Origin: Stictocephala bisonia
Taxonomy: Eukaryota > Arthropoda > Insecta > Hemiptera > Membracidae
DNA: 64,000 nucleotides
Direction: 5' to 3'
Assembly (NCBI GenBank): GCA_035578905.1
Contig: JAQJVL010000003.1
Coordinates: 8,950,509 to 9,014,508, forward strand
In this document: piece by piece, positions 46,530-61,170 of the stretch
How positions within the stretch are numbered: position 1 is the first letter of the stretch
How the letters are laid out: each line of letters opens with the position of its first letter
Position numbers and translations under genes: made by a program
The notes under the pieces: model-generated
The model's database searches: none
What the model saw: only the letters and a program-made list of their open reading frames with translations
What the model was told of the DNA's origin: nothing

Positions 46530-49520
46530 TTAAATGTGATTAGTTATCGTTTCGTTTACCCATAAAGTCTGCTGAGGGTTGAGGATACTCCATTGATGAC
46601 AAAAAAGATTCATATTAAAATAATTTAAAACTTAATATGGTTTTGTATGTTCGTGGTTTTTATGTTTTAAATAATTATAATTTTTAGTTTTAAGAATCCT
46701 GTTATTATTCTCGGCTACAGAGATGAGTTTTCTAATATTTAAAGTTTTATAACAGAAATATTTTGTTGGATTTTAAATTTGTTTCTATTAACAAACTTTA
46801 AAACATTCTCACATTCTAATATCTATTTAAACATTAATATCAAAAACGCTCTTTTAATAAAAATATCTGACAATACAATGAATAAATAATACTTTATAAC
46901 TTAAAGCTATCGGTTTTTTAAAATTCCAAAAAGTAAATTTTATTGTTTACAATATGTTACAGAAATGTTATTTGTGAAATTTTGAAGAATATTTATTTTT
47001 AAATTCTAAATATTTTGATATAAGAAGAGGTTTATGAAAATGATATAATATTTTTATTTAACTAGTCTTACTTTTAGCTTGTAGTCTAGGTTTTAATTAA
47101 TTTTGATTGTAGTAGCAGTAGTATTGTAGTAAGATTAGTATGAACGAAGCTTCATGTTTTAGTTAATTATATTTACAATTTGATTAGTATCAATTCAATG
47201 ATTAGTTTTGATTACCCACAACATATTCATCACTATTAGCAAATATCAATTCTAAATCATAAATAATTTATCGTACCATTTAAAACCTATACATAGTTAA
47301 AATAAATTTAAAATAATACACCATACTCACCTAATTTCGGGTACAATATTTATACACTACAAGATAGTAGGTGTTCCATTACGGTGCAGAATTATTATAA
47401 TAGTTACATTAAAATCACAACTGCATTTAAATTAATTATTTTTATTTTTATTAGTTTAATTATTATTATTTAACTATTCTCTTTAGAATAGTTTAATTAT
47501 TTTTCTTAAACTATTCTACAAGGTATTAATAGTTTTTGTAGAAGTTTTAAGATTTGAAAGAAAATTTTATGAGCGAAGTTATTTTTAAGTGAACTCAAAC
47601 AAAACTACATTGTGATCATTTGTTCTTATAACTTATGTTTGAATTGTATTTATGTCTGTGGCAGAATTTTAGCCAATAGTTTTAAAATGCGTTACATAGT
47701 TTATACTGTATGTAAAGAATATTATATACAAATTATTACATGTTATTACATATTCATAAAATTATAAAAATACATAAATAATAATAAGTACTCGTAATAT
47801 AAACATTACATATCCTAAACATTATCTTTAGAACACGCTAACTTTAAGTACTCCGGGTATTTTCAAAATACGATAATAATGGTTTTTGTACTTATTTAAC
47901 CTTACCATCCAAACCAAGTTATTTTTTCATATTGTATTCTTGATATTCTTATTTATTTTTTTTTACACTCTAAATATATAAATTGTACAGTCAACAGTTT
48001 ATAAATTTAGTTTTGATGTTATCTAATCTATTAGTCAACTAATAAAAATCACTAAATAGATAATATAGTATCAAGTATAACTATGCTTCACTACAGGATG
48101 GTTCTCTACACTTGTTTACCCTTCCCACCATGGTTCTCTTTACCCATCACATCAATATAAAACCTCAGCCTGCTGCCAGTCTCCTGGATAACAAAACTGT
48201 ATAGTTTACAAAACCATACGTCCTTTCTGGGGCGTTTCAAAATAGTTCAATTATGTTAGAGTTAGTAGAAATTACATTAAAAAGTTCACAATGAAAACCA
48301 TATTTGCCTAGCTTTTATGTCATGTTTATGTTTTTTGTATATAAAATTTTTCAAATGAACCATTATTAATTAAATTAAATTAATTTCAATGTTACACTAA
48401 TGGATAAACGGAATCTTTTAGGGATGTTACTACCCCTTGGATAAAGAATTTTGAAAAGTCATTTTCTCCATGATACAAAAGCTATCTTTCTTCTCAATTT
48501 CATCAAAATTGGTTCAATGCTACCGAAGAGTTTTCGTTATGAGTTAGTACATCTCTTTTGGATTATTTTAGGCTTTCTTTTTACGTGCTTTATAAAAATA
48601 GTTCATATATAATTTTCATTTTAGTTTCAGAAAAAAAATTGCAGAACTCTTTATTATTTTAATTAGGTATAAATATGAAGTAAATCTATCGTGAGTCATT
48701 CACATATGGTAGCATTTGGAGTATAAATGGACTACTTTGTACTGAAAATTAACAATTACTTTAATATAGCTACATCAACGTTATGTGTGTATATTATGAC
48801 AACAAAATTATGTTATTACATAAAATAACAGTGTTTGAAGAATTAAGAATTATTTGAAAAGCTCTAGAAATAACTTTCCTTTTTAAAGGAGTGCCCAATT
48901 TATTTTGGAACAAAAACCAGCCCCCACAACACCTCTCCTACTGCCTTACCTGAGAAAACCTGATGGTTTCCAATGTAAACACTCTTGTGTTGCCGTTATT
49001 ATTGAAGGACCCTCTTAAGTGGCCTCTTCCACTTGATCTATTGTTACCTTCTAAACGAGATAATATTTCAAATAACTGGACCATTTGAGTTGTGTAGTTT
49101 CTTTTAAGATAACAATCTAAAAAAATTAAAGTCATATTTGTTTTCCTGGTGCTTGAAACAGTATTATATAGAAATATTATCTGAACAAAATTGTGACTAG
49201 TTATGTATTGGTGAGGAGATAAAAAGGACAGATCCTACATAGAAAAAAGTGAAAAACTAACTAGAGTTAATTTAGAACCTCTGTTTTTAGTATTACTCTA
49301 CTGGTTTTGAAACTAGTTTATATTATTTTAGTTTATAGAATTAGAAAAAAATCTATAATATAAGTTAGTATAACAACGCGTATAGAATTGGTTTAGTTCC
49401 ACATTAAGATTTTTTTGTGTATTTTAGTGATAATTATTGTTTTCTGAAATTATAATGATGTATTTAATAAGTGAATTCAAAACTAAATGTGTAGTAAAAA
49501 AGTTAAAATTAACGATCGTC
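46530..49520. other. AT-rich intergenic DNA, nothing recognised
   Basis: A small hairpin 'aactattctctttagaatagtt' split around its centre lies at 47475-47500. No gene is supported. Confidence 0.5.
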
Positions 49521-49523
49521 TTA

Positions 49524-50055
49524 CTTAACCAGGCAAAGTTAGGGCTAAGAAGACCTCCATAACACTTGAGGGCGTTCGTCCGGATGCCCAGTTTAGCGCT
49601 CGAAGGAATTAAGTTCTAGATTTTATCACAACTGCCACTAAGAGTAGTAAAGATCCTGACTCACTAACAATCAAGCAATGTATTCCCCTTCTCTCTCTCT
49701 CCATCTCATAGCCCCCGCATGCCCCACCCCGGAAATCTGGCAGAAGGATATAACTTATTTATAGTAAACTATAGCAATTAACTATATATATATGTATTAT
49801 TAGTCTAGATTTTCAGCCATAAATGATTGTACAACTTAATTTCAACTAAAAATTTGAATAAATATCATTTATAGAAAAATTATTAGTAACGTTAAAATTG
49901 TTATTTTTTTAGATTTACTAAAGGTACTAGTGTGGTTAGTACCTTTTTTCCACTTTATCAAAAAATGTTAATGAAATATATCACACAGTTTGTAAAAAAG
50001 AGGCTAAATTTGTCACTTTGGATAGCCGTATCTCCATAAAGAATGTTTTCTCGTA
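49524..50055 (+). repeat. Dispersed ~500-bp repeat, copy 2
   Basis: Begins with 'ttaaccaggcaaagttaggg', then follows 21290-21800 block by block in the same orientation. Its left 60 bp are absent or unrecognisable in copy 1, so this copy is the more complete. Confidence 0.78.
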
Positions 50056-50103
50056 ACAGATTTAGTACTTACATAGATACTAATAATGTTATTAAAAACA
50101 ATC

Positions 50104-50265
50104 TCAGAAATAATTTTCGATGGAACCTGGGGACCAACGGCTTAACGTGACTTCTAAGCCAAGGGAGCGGCACGGCAAAAACTCCGGGTGATTGCATCGG
50201 GAATCGAACCCGGACTGACTGCGTGACAAGCCATCGCTTTAGTCCCTTGTCTACGACCGCTCCCG
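50104..50265 (-). mobile_element. tRNA-derived SINE with intact B box (minus strand)
   Basis: On the minus strand 'gagcggtcgtagacaaggga' opens the element and 'gggttcgattcccg' is a perfect B box (50187-50205 region). A body with 'ccgttggtccccaggttcc' follows. The A-box region is less clear. The tRNA-like head plus unrelated body supports a SINE rather than a tRNA gene. Confidence 0.7.
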
Positions 50266-50786
50266 TATATTGACAACAATATAAATGGATTTTACGAGTT
50301 ACCTCACAATTAATTCTCTAACATTGTAGTGTAATTTTCTTGGTACTGTCATGTTGTAAATGATTCCATTAGTCTTAATTCCTAGAAATGTGGTTTGTGA
50401 TACATGCGTATGTTGGTATGGATTAGCAAAGTGTTTGAATGCGTTTTGATTGGTTAAAATCTGAATGTGATGTTTGTAGGGTTTTCATAAAATAATAAAT
50501 GTATTGAATATGAATAAATTAATTACTTGTTTATTTTCATTTATGGTTTTGTTATCCAAACTTATTTTGTATCTCATAGTTTCACATTTGTATGTTATTG
50601 TTTAGAATACTTGAATTTAGTTTTTGTAAAGATTATTTTATTTCATAATGGGATGAAACGACTCAGTTTTCATACATCCTCTTGCTAGCAACATCCCCTT
50701 ATTTAGAGAAAATAAAGTTCTAGTTAGACAAATTCTTTTCAACTTGCTTTGTGGGGTTGTTTCTCTCAACATCCATAATAGAGTAA
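50266..50786. other. AT-rich flank of the satellite
   Basis: No gene or repeat is seen. The junction with the array is sharp at 50787. Confidence 0.6.
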
Positions 50787-53700
50787 AGTACAGATAAAAC
50801 CCCTATTAACAGGCCAATGCCGATGGATTGGGTCTCCTAACACCTAACAGAGTTACATTTAACAGGCCAATGCCGATGGATTGGGTCTCCTAACACCTAA
50901 CAGAGTTACATTTAACAGGCCAATGCCGATGGATTGGGTCTCCTAACACCTAACAGAGTTACATTTAACAGGCCAATGCCGATGGATTGGGTCTCCTAAC
51001 ACCTAACAGAGTTACATTTAACAGGCCAATGCCGATGGATTAGGTCTCCTAACACCTAACAGAGTTACATTTAACAGGCCAATGCCGATGGATTGGGTCT
51101 CCTAACACCTAACAGAGTTACATTTAACAGGCCAATGCCGATGGATTGGGTCTCCTAACACCTAACAGAGTTACATTTAACAGGCCAATGCCGATGGATT
51201 GGGTCTCCTAACACCTAACAGAGTTACATTTAACAGGCCAATGACGATGGATTGGGTCTCCTAACACCTAACAGAGCTACATTTAACAGGCCAATGCCGA
51301 TGGATTGGGTCTCCTAACACCTAACAGAGTTACATTTAACAGGCCAATGCCGATGGATTCGGTCTCCTACCACCTAACAGAGTTACATTTAACAGGCCAA
51401 TGCCGATAGATTGGGTCTCCTAACACCTAACAGAGTTCCATTTAACAGGCCAATGCCGATGGATTGGGTCTCCTAACACCTAACAGAGTTACATTTAACA
51501 GGCCAATGCCGATGGATTGGGTCTCCTAACACCTAACAGAATTACATTTAACAGGCCAATGCCGATGGATTGGGTCTCCTAACACCTAACAGAGTTACAT
51601 TTAACAGGCCAATGCCGATAGATTGGGTCTCCTAACACCTAACAGAATTACATTTAACAGGCCAATGCCGATGGATTGGGTCTCCTAACACCTAACAGAG
51701 TTACATTTAACAGGCCAATGCCGATGGATTGGGTCTCCTAACACCTAACAGAATTACATTTAACAGGCCAATGCCGATGGATTGGGTCTCCTAACACCTA
51801 ACAGAGTTACATTTAACAGGCCAATGCCGATAGATTGGGTCTCCTAACACCTAACAGAGTTACATTTAACAGGCCAATGTCGATGGATTGGGTCTCCTAA
51901 CACCTAACAGAGTTACATTTAACAGGCCAATGCCGATGGATTGGGTCTCCTAACACCTAACAGAGCTACATTTAACAGGCCAATGCCGATGGATTGGGTC
52001 TCCTAACACCTAACAGAGTTACATTTAACAGGCCAATGCCGATGGATTGGGTCTCCTAACACCTAACAGAGTTACATTTAACAGGCCAATGCCGATGGAT
52101 TGGGTCTCCTAACACCTAACAGAGTTACATTTAACAGGCCAATGCCGATGGATTGGGTCTCCTAACACCTAACAGAGCTACATTTAACAAGCCAATGCCG
52201 ATGGATTGGGTCTCCTAACACCTAACAGAGCTACATTTAACAGGCCAATGCCGATGGATTGGGTCTCCTAACACCTAACAGAGCTACATTTAACAGGCCA
52301 ATGCCGATGGATGGGGTCTCCTAACACTTAACAGAGTTACATTTAAAAAGCCAATGCCGATGGATTGGGTCTCCTAACACCTAACAGAGTTACATTTAAC
52401 AGGCCAATGCCGATGGATTGGGTCTGCTAACACCTAACAGAGTTACGTTTAACAGGCCAATGCCGATGGATTGGGTCTCCTAACACCTAACAGAGTTACA
52501 TTTAACAGGCCAATGCCGATGGATTGGGTCTCCTAACACCTAACAGAGTTACATTTAACAGGCCAATGCCGATGGATTTGGTCTCCTAACACCTAACAGA
52601 GTTACATTTAACAAGCCAATGCCGATGGATTGGGTCTCCTAACACCTAACAGAGTTACATTTAACAGGCCAATGCCGATGGATTGGGTCTCCTAACACCT
52701 AACAGAGTTACATTTAACAGGCCAATGCCGATGGATTGGGTCTCCTAACACCTAACAGAGCTACATTTAACAGGCCAATGCCGATGGATTGGGTCTCCTA
52801 ACACCTAACAGAGCTACATTTAACAGGCCAATGCCGATGGATTGGGTCTCCTAACACCTAACAGAGCTACATTTAACAGGCCAATGCCGATGGATGGGGT
52901 CTCCTAACACTTAACAGAGTTACATTTAAAAAGCCAATGCCGATGGATTGGGTCTCCTAACACCTAACAGAGTTACATTTAACAGGCCAATGCCGATGGA
53001 TTGGGTCTGCTAACACCTAACAGAGTTACGTTTAACAGGCCAATGCCGATGGATTGGGTCTCCTAACACCTAACAGAGTTACATTTAACAGGCCAATGCC
53101 GATGGATTGGGTCTCCTAACACCTAACAGAGTTACATTTAACAGGCCAATGCCGATGGATTTGGTCTCCTAACACCTAACAGAGTTACATTTAACAAGCC
53201 AATGCCGATGGATTGGGTATCCTAACACCTAAGAGAGTTACATTTAACAGGCCAATGCCGATGGATTGGGTCTCCTAACACCTAACAGAGCTACATTTAA
53301 CAGGTTAATGCCGATGGATTGGGTCTCCTAACACCTAACAGAGTTACATTTAACAGGCCAATGCCGATGGATTGGGTCTCCGAACACCTAACAGAGTTAC
53401 AGTTAACAGGCCAATGCCGATGGATTGGGTCTCCTAACACCTAACAGAGTTACATTTAACAGGCCAATGCCGATGGATTGGGTCTCCTAACACCTAACAG
53501 AGCTACATTTATCAGGCCAATGCCGATGGATTGGGTCTCCTAACACCTAACAGAGCTACATTTAACAGGCCAATGCCGATGGATTGGGTCTCCTAACACC
53601 TAACAGAGTTACATTTAACAGGCCAATGCCGATGGATTGGGTCTCCTAACACCTAACAGAGTTACATTTAACAGGCCAATGCCGATGGATTGGGTCTCCT

Positions 53701-54416
53701 AACACCTAACAGAGCTACATTTATCAGGCCAATGCCGATGGATTGGGTCTCCTAACACCTAACAGAGTTACATTTAACAGGCCAATGTCGATGGATTGGG
53801 TCTCCTAACACCTAACAGAGTTACATTTAACAGGCCAATGCCGATGGATTGGGTCTCCTAACACCTAACAGAGCTACATTTAACAGGCCAATGCCGATGG
53901 ATTGGGTCTCCTAACACCTAACAGAGCTACATTTAACAGGCCAATGCCGATGGATTGGGTCTCCTAACACCTAACAGAGTTACATTTAACAGGCCAATGC
54001 CGATGGATTGGGTCTCCTAACACCTAACAGAGTTACATTTAACAGGCCAATGCCGATGGATTGGGTCTCCTAACACCTAACAGAGTTACATTTAACAGGC
54101 CAATGCCGATGGATTGGGTCTCCTAACACCTAACAGAGCTACATTTAACAGGCCAATGCCGATGGATTGGGTCTCCTAACACCTAACAGAGCTACATTTA
54201 ACAGGCCAATGCCGATGGATGGGGTCTCCTAACACTTAACAGAGTTACATTTAAAAAGCCAATGCCGATGGATTGGGTCTCCTAACACCTAACAGAGTTA
54301 CATTTAACAGGCCAATGCCGATGGATTGGGTCTCCTAACACCTAACAGAGCTACATTTAACAGGCCAATGCCGATGGATTGGGTCTCCTAACACCTAACA
54401 GAGCTACATTTAACAG
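50787..54416. repeat. Satellite block A, about 68 monomers with an 11-mer repeat
   Basis: Two diagnostic variants repeat at exactly 583 bp, which is 11 x 53: 'atggggtctcctaacactta' at 52311 and 52894, and 'ggtctgctaacac' at 52421 and 53004. This shows duplication of an 11-monomer segment inside the block. Confidence 0.92.
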
Positions 54417-57231
54417 CCTCCTTACTTCTATCACCACTAACTCCCTTAGTACAGATAAAACCCCTATTAACAGGCCAATGCCGATGGATTGGGTCTCCTA
54501 ACACCTAACAGAGTTACATTTAACAGGCCAATGCCGATGGATTGGGTCTCCTACCACCTAACAAAGTTACATTTAACAGGCCAATGCCGATAGATTGGGT
54601 CTCCTAACACCTAACAGAGTTACATTTAACAGGCCAATGCCGATGGATTGGGTCTCCTAACACCTAACAGAGTTACATTTAACAGGCCAATGCCGATGGA
54701 TTGGGTCTCCTAACACCTAACAGAGTTACATTTAACAGGCCAATGCCGATGGATTGGGTCTCCTAACAGCTAAGAGAGTTACATTTAACAGGCCAATGCC
54801 GATGGATTGGGTCTCCTAACACCTAACAGAGTTACATTTAACAGGCCAATGCCGATGGATTGGGTCTCCTAACACCTAACAGAGTTACATTTAACAGGCC
54901 AATGCCGATGGATTGGGTCTTCTAACACCTAACAGAGTTACATTTAACAGGCCAATGCCGATGGATTGGGTCTCCTAACACCTAACAGAGTTACATTTAA
55001 CAGGCCAATGCCGATGGATTGGGTCTCCTAACACCTAACAGAGTTACATTTAACAGGCCAATGCCGATGGATTGGGTCTCCTAACACCTAACAGAGTTAC
55101 ATTTAACAGGCCAATGCCGATGGATTGGGTCTCCTAACACCTAACAGAGTTACATTTAACAGGCCAATGACGATGGATTAGGTCTCCTAACACCTAACAG
55201 AGCTACATTTAACAGGCCAATGCCGATGGATTGGGTCTCCTAACACCTAACAGAGTTACATTTAACAGGCCAATGCCGATGGATTGGGTCTCCTACCACC
55301 TAACAGAGTTACATTTAACAGGCCAATGCCGATAGATTGGGTCTCCTAACACCTAACAGAGTTCCATTTAACAGGCCAATGCCGATGGATTGGGTCTCCT
55401 AACACCTAACAGAGTTACATTTAACAGGCCAATGCCGATGGATTGGGTCTCCTAACACCTAACAGAATTACATTTAACAGGCCAATGCCGATGGATTGGG
55501 TCTCCTAACACCTAACAGAGTTACATTTAACAGGCCAATGCCGATAGATTGGGTCTCCTAACACCTAACAGAGTTACATTTAACAGGCCAATGTCGATGG
55601 ATTGGGTCTCCTTACACCTAACAGAGTTACATTTAACAGGCCAATGCCGATGGATTGGGTCTCCTAACACCTAACAGAGCTACATTTAACAGGCCAATGC
55701 CGATGGATTGGGTCTCCTAACACCTAACAGAGTTACATTTAACAGGCCAATGCCGATGGATTGGGTCTCCTAACACCTAACAGAGTTACATTTAACAGGC
55801 CAATGCCGATGGATTGGGTCTCCTAACACCTAACAGAGTTACATTTAACAGGCCAATGCCGATGGATTGGGTCTCCTAACACCTAACAGAGCTACATTTA
55901 ACAGGCCAATGCCGATGGATTGGGTCTCCTAACACCTAACAGAGCTACATTTAACAGGCCAATGCCGATGGATTGGGTCTCCTAACACCTAACAGAGTTA
56001 CATTTAACAGACCAATGCCGATGGATGGGGTCTCCTAACACTTAACAGAGTTACATTTAAAAAGCAAATGCCGATGGATTGGGTCTCCTAACACCTAACA
56101 GAGTTACATTTAACAGGCCAATGCCGATGGATTGGGTCTGCTAACACCTAACAGAGTTACGTTTAACAGGCCAATGCCGATGGATTGGGTCTCCTAACAC
56201 CTAACAGAGTTACATTTAACAGGCCAATGCCGATGGATTGGGTCTCCTAACACCTAACAGAGTTACATTTAACAGGCCAATGCCGATGGATTTGGTCTCC
56301 TAACACCTAACAGAGTTACATTTAACAAGCCAATGCCGATGGATTGGGTATCCTAACACCTAAGAGAGTTACATTTAACAGGCCAATGCCGATGGATTGG
56401 GTCTCCTAACACCTAACAGAGCTACATTTAACAGGCTAATGCCGATGGATCGGGTCTCCTAACACCTAACAGAGTTACATTTAACAGGCCAATGCCGATG
56501 GATTGGGTCTCCGAACACCTAACAGAGTTACATTTAACAGGCCAATGCCGATGGATTGGGTCTCCTAACACCTAACAGAGTTACATTGAACAGGCCAATG
56601 CCGATGGATTGGGTCTCCTAACACCTAACAGAGCTACATTTTTCAGGCCAATGCCGATGGATTGGGTCTCCTAACACCTAACAGTGCTACATTTAACAGG
56701 CCATTGCCGATGGATTGGGTCTCCTAACACCTAACAGAGTTACATTTAACAGGCCAATGCCGATGGATTGGGTCTCCTAACACCTAACATAGTTACATTT
56801 AACAGGCCAATGCCGATGGATTGGGTCTCCTAACACCTAACAGAGTTACATTTAACAGGCCAATGCGATGGATTGGGTCTCCTAACACCTAACAGAGCTA
56901 CATTTAACAGGCCAATGCCGATGGATTGGGTCTCCTAACACCTAACAGAGCTACATTTAACAGGCCAATGCCGATGGATTGGGTCTCCTAACACCTAACA
57001 GAGCTACATTTAACAGGCCAATGCCGATAGATTGGGTCTCCTAACACCTTAACAGAGTTACATTTAAAAAGGCCAATGCCGATGGATTGGGTCTCCTAAC
57101 ACCTAACAGAGTTACATTTAACAGGCCAATGCCGATGGATTGGGTCTCCTAACACCTAACAGAGCTTACATTTAACAGGCCAATGCCGATGGATTGGGTC
57201 TCCTAACACCTAACAGAGCTACATTTAACAG
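54417..57231. repeat. Satellite block B, spacer plus about 52 monomers
   Basis: Opens with the 57-bp spacer, then monomers with 'cctaccacctaacaaag' and 'gatagattgg' variants. The same opening order occurs in blocks C and D. It also carries the ordered markers seen at 52421-53400 in block A. Confidence 0.92.
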
Positions 57232-59258
57232 CCTCCTTACTTCTATCACCACTAACTCCCTTAGTACAGATAAAACCCCTATTAACAGGCCACTGCCGAT
57301 GGATTGGGTCTCCTAACACCTAACAGAGTTACATTTAACAGGCCAATGCCGATGGATTGGGTCTCCTACCACCTAACAAAGTTACATTTAACAGGCCAAT
57401 GCCGATAGATTTGGGTCTCCTAACACCTAACAGAGTTACATTTAACAGGCCAATGCCGATGGATTGGGTCTCCTAACATCTAACAGAGTTACATTTAACA
57501 GGCCAATGCCGATGGATTTGGGTCTCCTAACACCTAACAGAGTTACATTTAACAGGCCAATGCCGATGGATTGGGTCTCCTAACACCTAACAGAGTTACA
57601 TTTAACAGGCCAATGCCGATGGATTGGGTCTCCTAACACCTAACAGAGTTACCATTTAACAGGCCAATGTCGATAATTGGGTCTCCTAATACCTAACAGA
57701 GTTACATTTAACCAGGCCAATGCCGATGGATTGGGTCTCCTAACACCTAACAGAGCTACATTTAACAGGCCAATGCCGATGGATTGGGTCTCCTAACACC
57801 TAACAGAGTTACATTTAACAGGCCAATGCCGATGGATTGGGTCTCCTAACACCTAACAGAGTTACATTTAACAGGCCAATGCCGATGGATTGGGTCTCCT
57901 AACACCTAACAGAGTTACATTTAACAGGCCAATGCCGATGGATTGGGTCTCCTAACACCTAACAGAGCTACATTTAACAGGCCAATGCCGATGGATTGGG
58001 TCTCCTAACACCTAACAGAGCTACATTTAACAGGCCAATGCCGATGGATTGGGTCTCCTAACACCTAACAGAGCTACATTTAACAGGCCAATGCCGATGG
58101 ATGGGGTCTCCTAACACTTAACAGAGTTACATTTAAAAAGCCAATGCCGATGGATTGGGTCTCCTAACACCTAACAGAGTTACATTTAACAGGCCAATGC
58201 CGATGGATTGGGTCTGCTAACACCTAACAGAGTTACGTTTAACAGGCCAATGCCGATGGATTGGGTCTCCTAACACCTAAACAGAGTTACATTTAACAGG
58301 CTAATGCCGATGGATTGGGTCTCCTAACACCTAACAGAGTTACATTTAACAGGCCAATGCCGATGGATTGGGTCTCCCTAACACCTAACAGAGTTACATT
58401 TAACAGGCCAATGCCGATGGATTGGGTCTCCTAACACCTAACAGAGTTACATTTAACAGGCCAATGCCGATGATTGGGTCTCCTAACACCTAACAGAGCT
58501 ACATTTATCAGGCCAATGCCGATGGATTCGGGTCTCCTAACACCTAACAGAGCTACATTTAAACAGGCCAATGCCGATGGATTGGGTCTCCTAAACACCT
58601 AACAGAGTTACAGTTAAACAGGCCAATGCCGATGGATTGGGTCTCCTAACACCTAACAGAGTTACATTTAACAGGCCAATGCCGATGGAATTGGGTCTCC
58701 TAACACCTAACAGAGCTACATTTATCAGGCAATGCCGATGGATTGGGTCTCCTAACACCTAACAGAGCTACATTTAACAGGCCAATGCCGATGGATTGGG
58801 TCTCCTAACACCTAACAGAGTTACATTTAACAGGCCAATGTCGATGGATTGGGTCTCCTAACACCTAACAGAGTTACATTTAACAGGCCAATGCCGATGG
58901 ATTGGGTCTCCTAACACCTAACAGAGTTACATTTAACAGGCCAATGCCGATGGAATTGGGTCTCCTAACACCTAACAGAGCTACATTTAACAGGCCAATG
59001 CCGATGGATTGGGTCTCCTAACACCTAACAGAGCTACATTTAACAGGCCAATGCCGATGGATGGGGTCTCCTAACACTTAACAGAGTTACATTTAAAAAG
59101 CCAATGCCGATGGATTGGGTCTCCTAACACCTAACAGAGTTACATTTAACAGGCCAATGCCGATGGATTGGGTCTCCTAACACCTAACAGAGCTACATTT
59201 AACAGGCCAATGCCGATGGATTGGGTCTCCTAACACCTAACAGAGCTACATTTAACAG
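57232..59258. repeat. Satellite block C, spacer plus about 37 monomers with many 1-bp indels
   Basis: Same opening as B and D, but single-base insertions and deletions such as 'gatttgggtc', 'gataattggg', 'ttaaccagg', 'cctaaacag' and 'gattcggg' are concentrated here and in the last 400 bp of block B. Confidence 0.9.
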
Positions 59259-61170
59259 CCTCCTTACTTCTATCACCACTAACTCCCTTAGTACAGATAA
59301 AACCCCTATTAACAGGCCAATGCCGATGGATTGGGTCTCCTAACACCTAACAGAGTTACATTTAACAGGCCAATGCCGATGGATTGGGTCTCCTACCACC
59401 TAACAAAGTTACATTTAACAGGCCAATGCCGATAGATTGGGTCTCCTAACACCTAACAGAGTTACATTTAACAGGCCAATGCCGATGGATTGGGTCTCCT
59501 AACACCTAACAGAGTTACATTTAACAGGCCAATGCCGATGGATTGGGTCTCCTAACACCTAACAGAGTTACATTTAACAGGCCAATGCCGATGGATTGGG
59601 TCTCCTAACACCTAACAGAGTTACATTTAACAGGCCAATGCCGATGGATTGGGTCTCCTAACACCTAACAGAGTTACATTTAACAGGCCAATGTCGATGG
59701 ATTGGGTCTCCTAACACCTAACAGAGTTACATTTAACAGGCCAATGCCGATGGATTGGGTCTCCTAACACCTAACAGAGCTACATTTAACAGGCCAATGC
59801 CGATGGATTAGGTCTCCTAACACCTAACAGAGTTACATTTAACAGGCCAATGCCGATGGATTGGGTCTCCTAACACCTAACAGAGTTACATTTAACAGGT
59901 TAATGCCGATGGATTGGGTCTCCTAACACCTAACAGAGTTACATTTAACAGGCCAATGCCGATGGATTGGGTCTCCTAACACCTAACAGAGCTACATTTA
60001 ACAGGCCAATGCCGATGGATTGGGTCTCCTAACACCTAACAGAGCTACATTTAACAGGCCAATGCCGATGGATTGGGTCTCTTAACACCTAACAGAGCTA
60101 CATTTAACAGGCCAATGCCGATGGATGGGGTCTCCTAACACTTAACAGAGTTACATTTAAAAAGCCAATGCCGATGGATTGGGTCTCCTAACACCTAACA
60201 GAGTTACATTTAACAGGCCAATGCCGATGGATTGGGTCTGCTAACACCTAACAGAGTTACGTTTAACAGGCCAATGCCGATGGATTGGGTCTCCTAACAC
60301 CTAACAGATTTACATTTAACAGGCCAATGCCGATGGATTGGGTCTCCTAACACCTAACAGAGTTACATTTAACAGGCCAATGCCGATGGATTTGGTCTCC
60401 TAACACCTAACAGAGTTACATTTAACAAGCCAATGCCGATGGATTGGGTATCCTAACACCTAAGAGAGTTACATTTAACAGGCCAATGCCGATGGATTGG
60501 GTCTCCTAACACCTAACAGAGCTACATTTAACAGGTTAATGCCGATGGATTGGGTCTCCTAACACCTAACAGAGTTACATTTAACAGGCCAATGCCGATG
60601 GATTGGGTCTCCGAACACCTAACAGAGTTACAGTTAACAGGCCAATGCCGATGGATTGGGTCTCCTAACACCTAACAGAGTTACATTTAACAGGCCAATG
60701 CCGATGGATTGGGTCTCCTAACACCTAACAGAGCTACATTTATCAGGCCAATGCCGATGGATTGGGTCTCCTAACACCTAACAGAGCTACATTTAACAGG
60801 CCAATGCCGATGGATTGGGTCTCCTAACACCTAACAGAGTTACATTTAACAGGCCAATGCCGATGGATTGGGTCTCCTAACACCTAACAGAGTTACATTT
60901 AACAGGCCAATGCCGATGGATTGGGTCTCCTAACACCTAACAAAGCTACATTTAACAGGCCAATGACGATGGATTGGGTCTCCTAACACCTAACAGAGTT
61001 ACATTTAACAGGCCAATGCCGATGGATTGGGTCTCCTAACACCTAACAGAGTTACATTTAACAGGCCAATGCCGATGGATTGGGTCTCCTAACCCCTAAC
61101 AGAGCTACATTTAACAGGCCAATGCCGATGGATTGGGTCTCCTAACACCTAACAGAGCTACATTTAACAG
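59259..61170. repeat. Satellite block D, spacer plus 35 monomers
   Basis: Almost free of indels. It carries the same ordered variant markers as block B: 'atggggtctc' at 60124, 'ggtctgctaac' near 60234, then 'gatttggtc', 'gggtatcc', 'ggttaatg' and 'ctccgaac'. Confidence 0.92.

Noticed and set aside
50104..50265. tRNA gene on the minus strand
   Set aside because: Good B box but no complete cloverleaf, and the sequence continues into an unrelated body.
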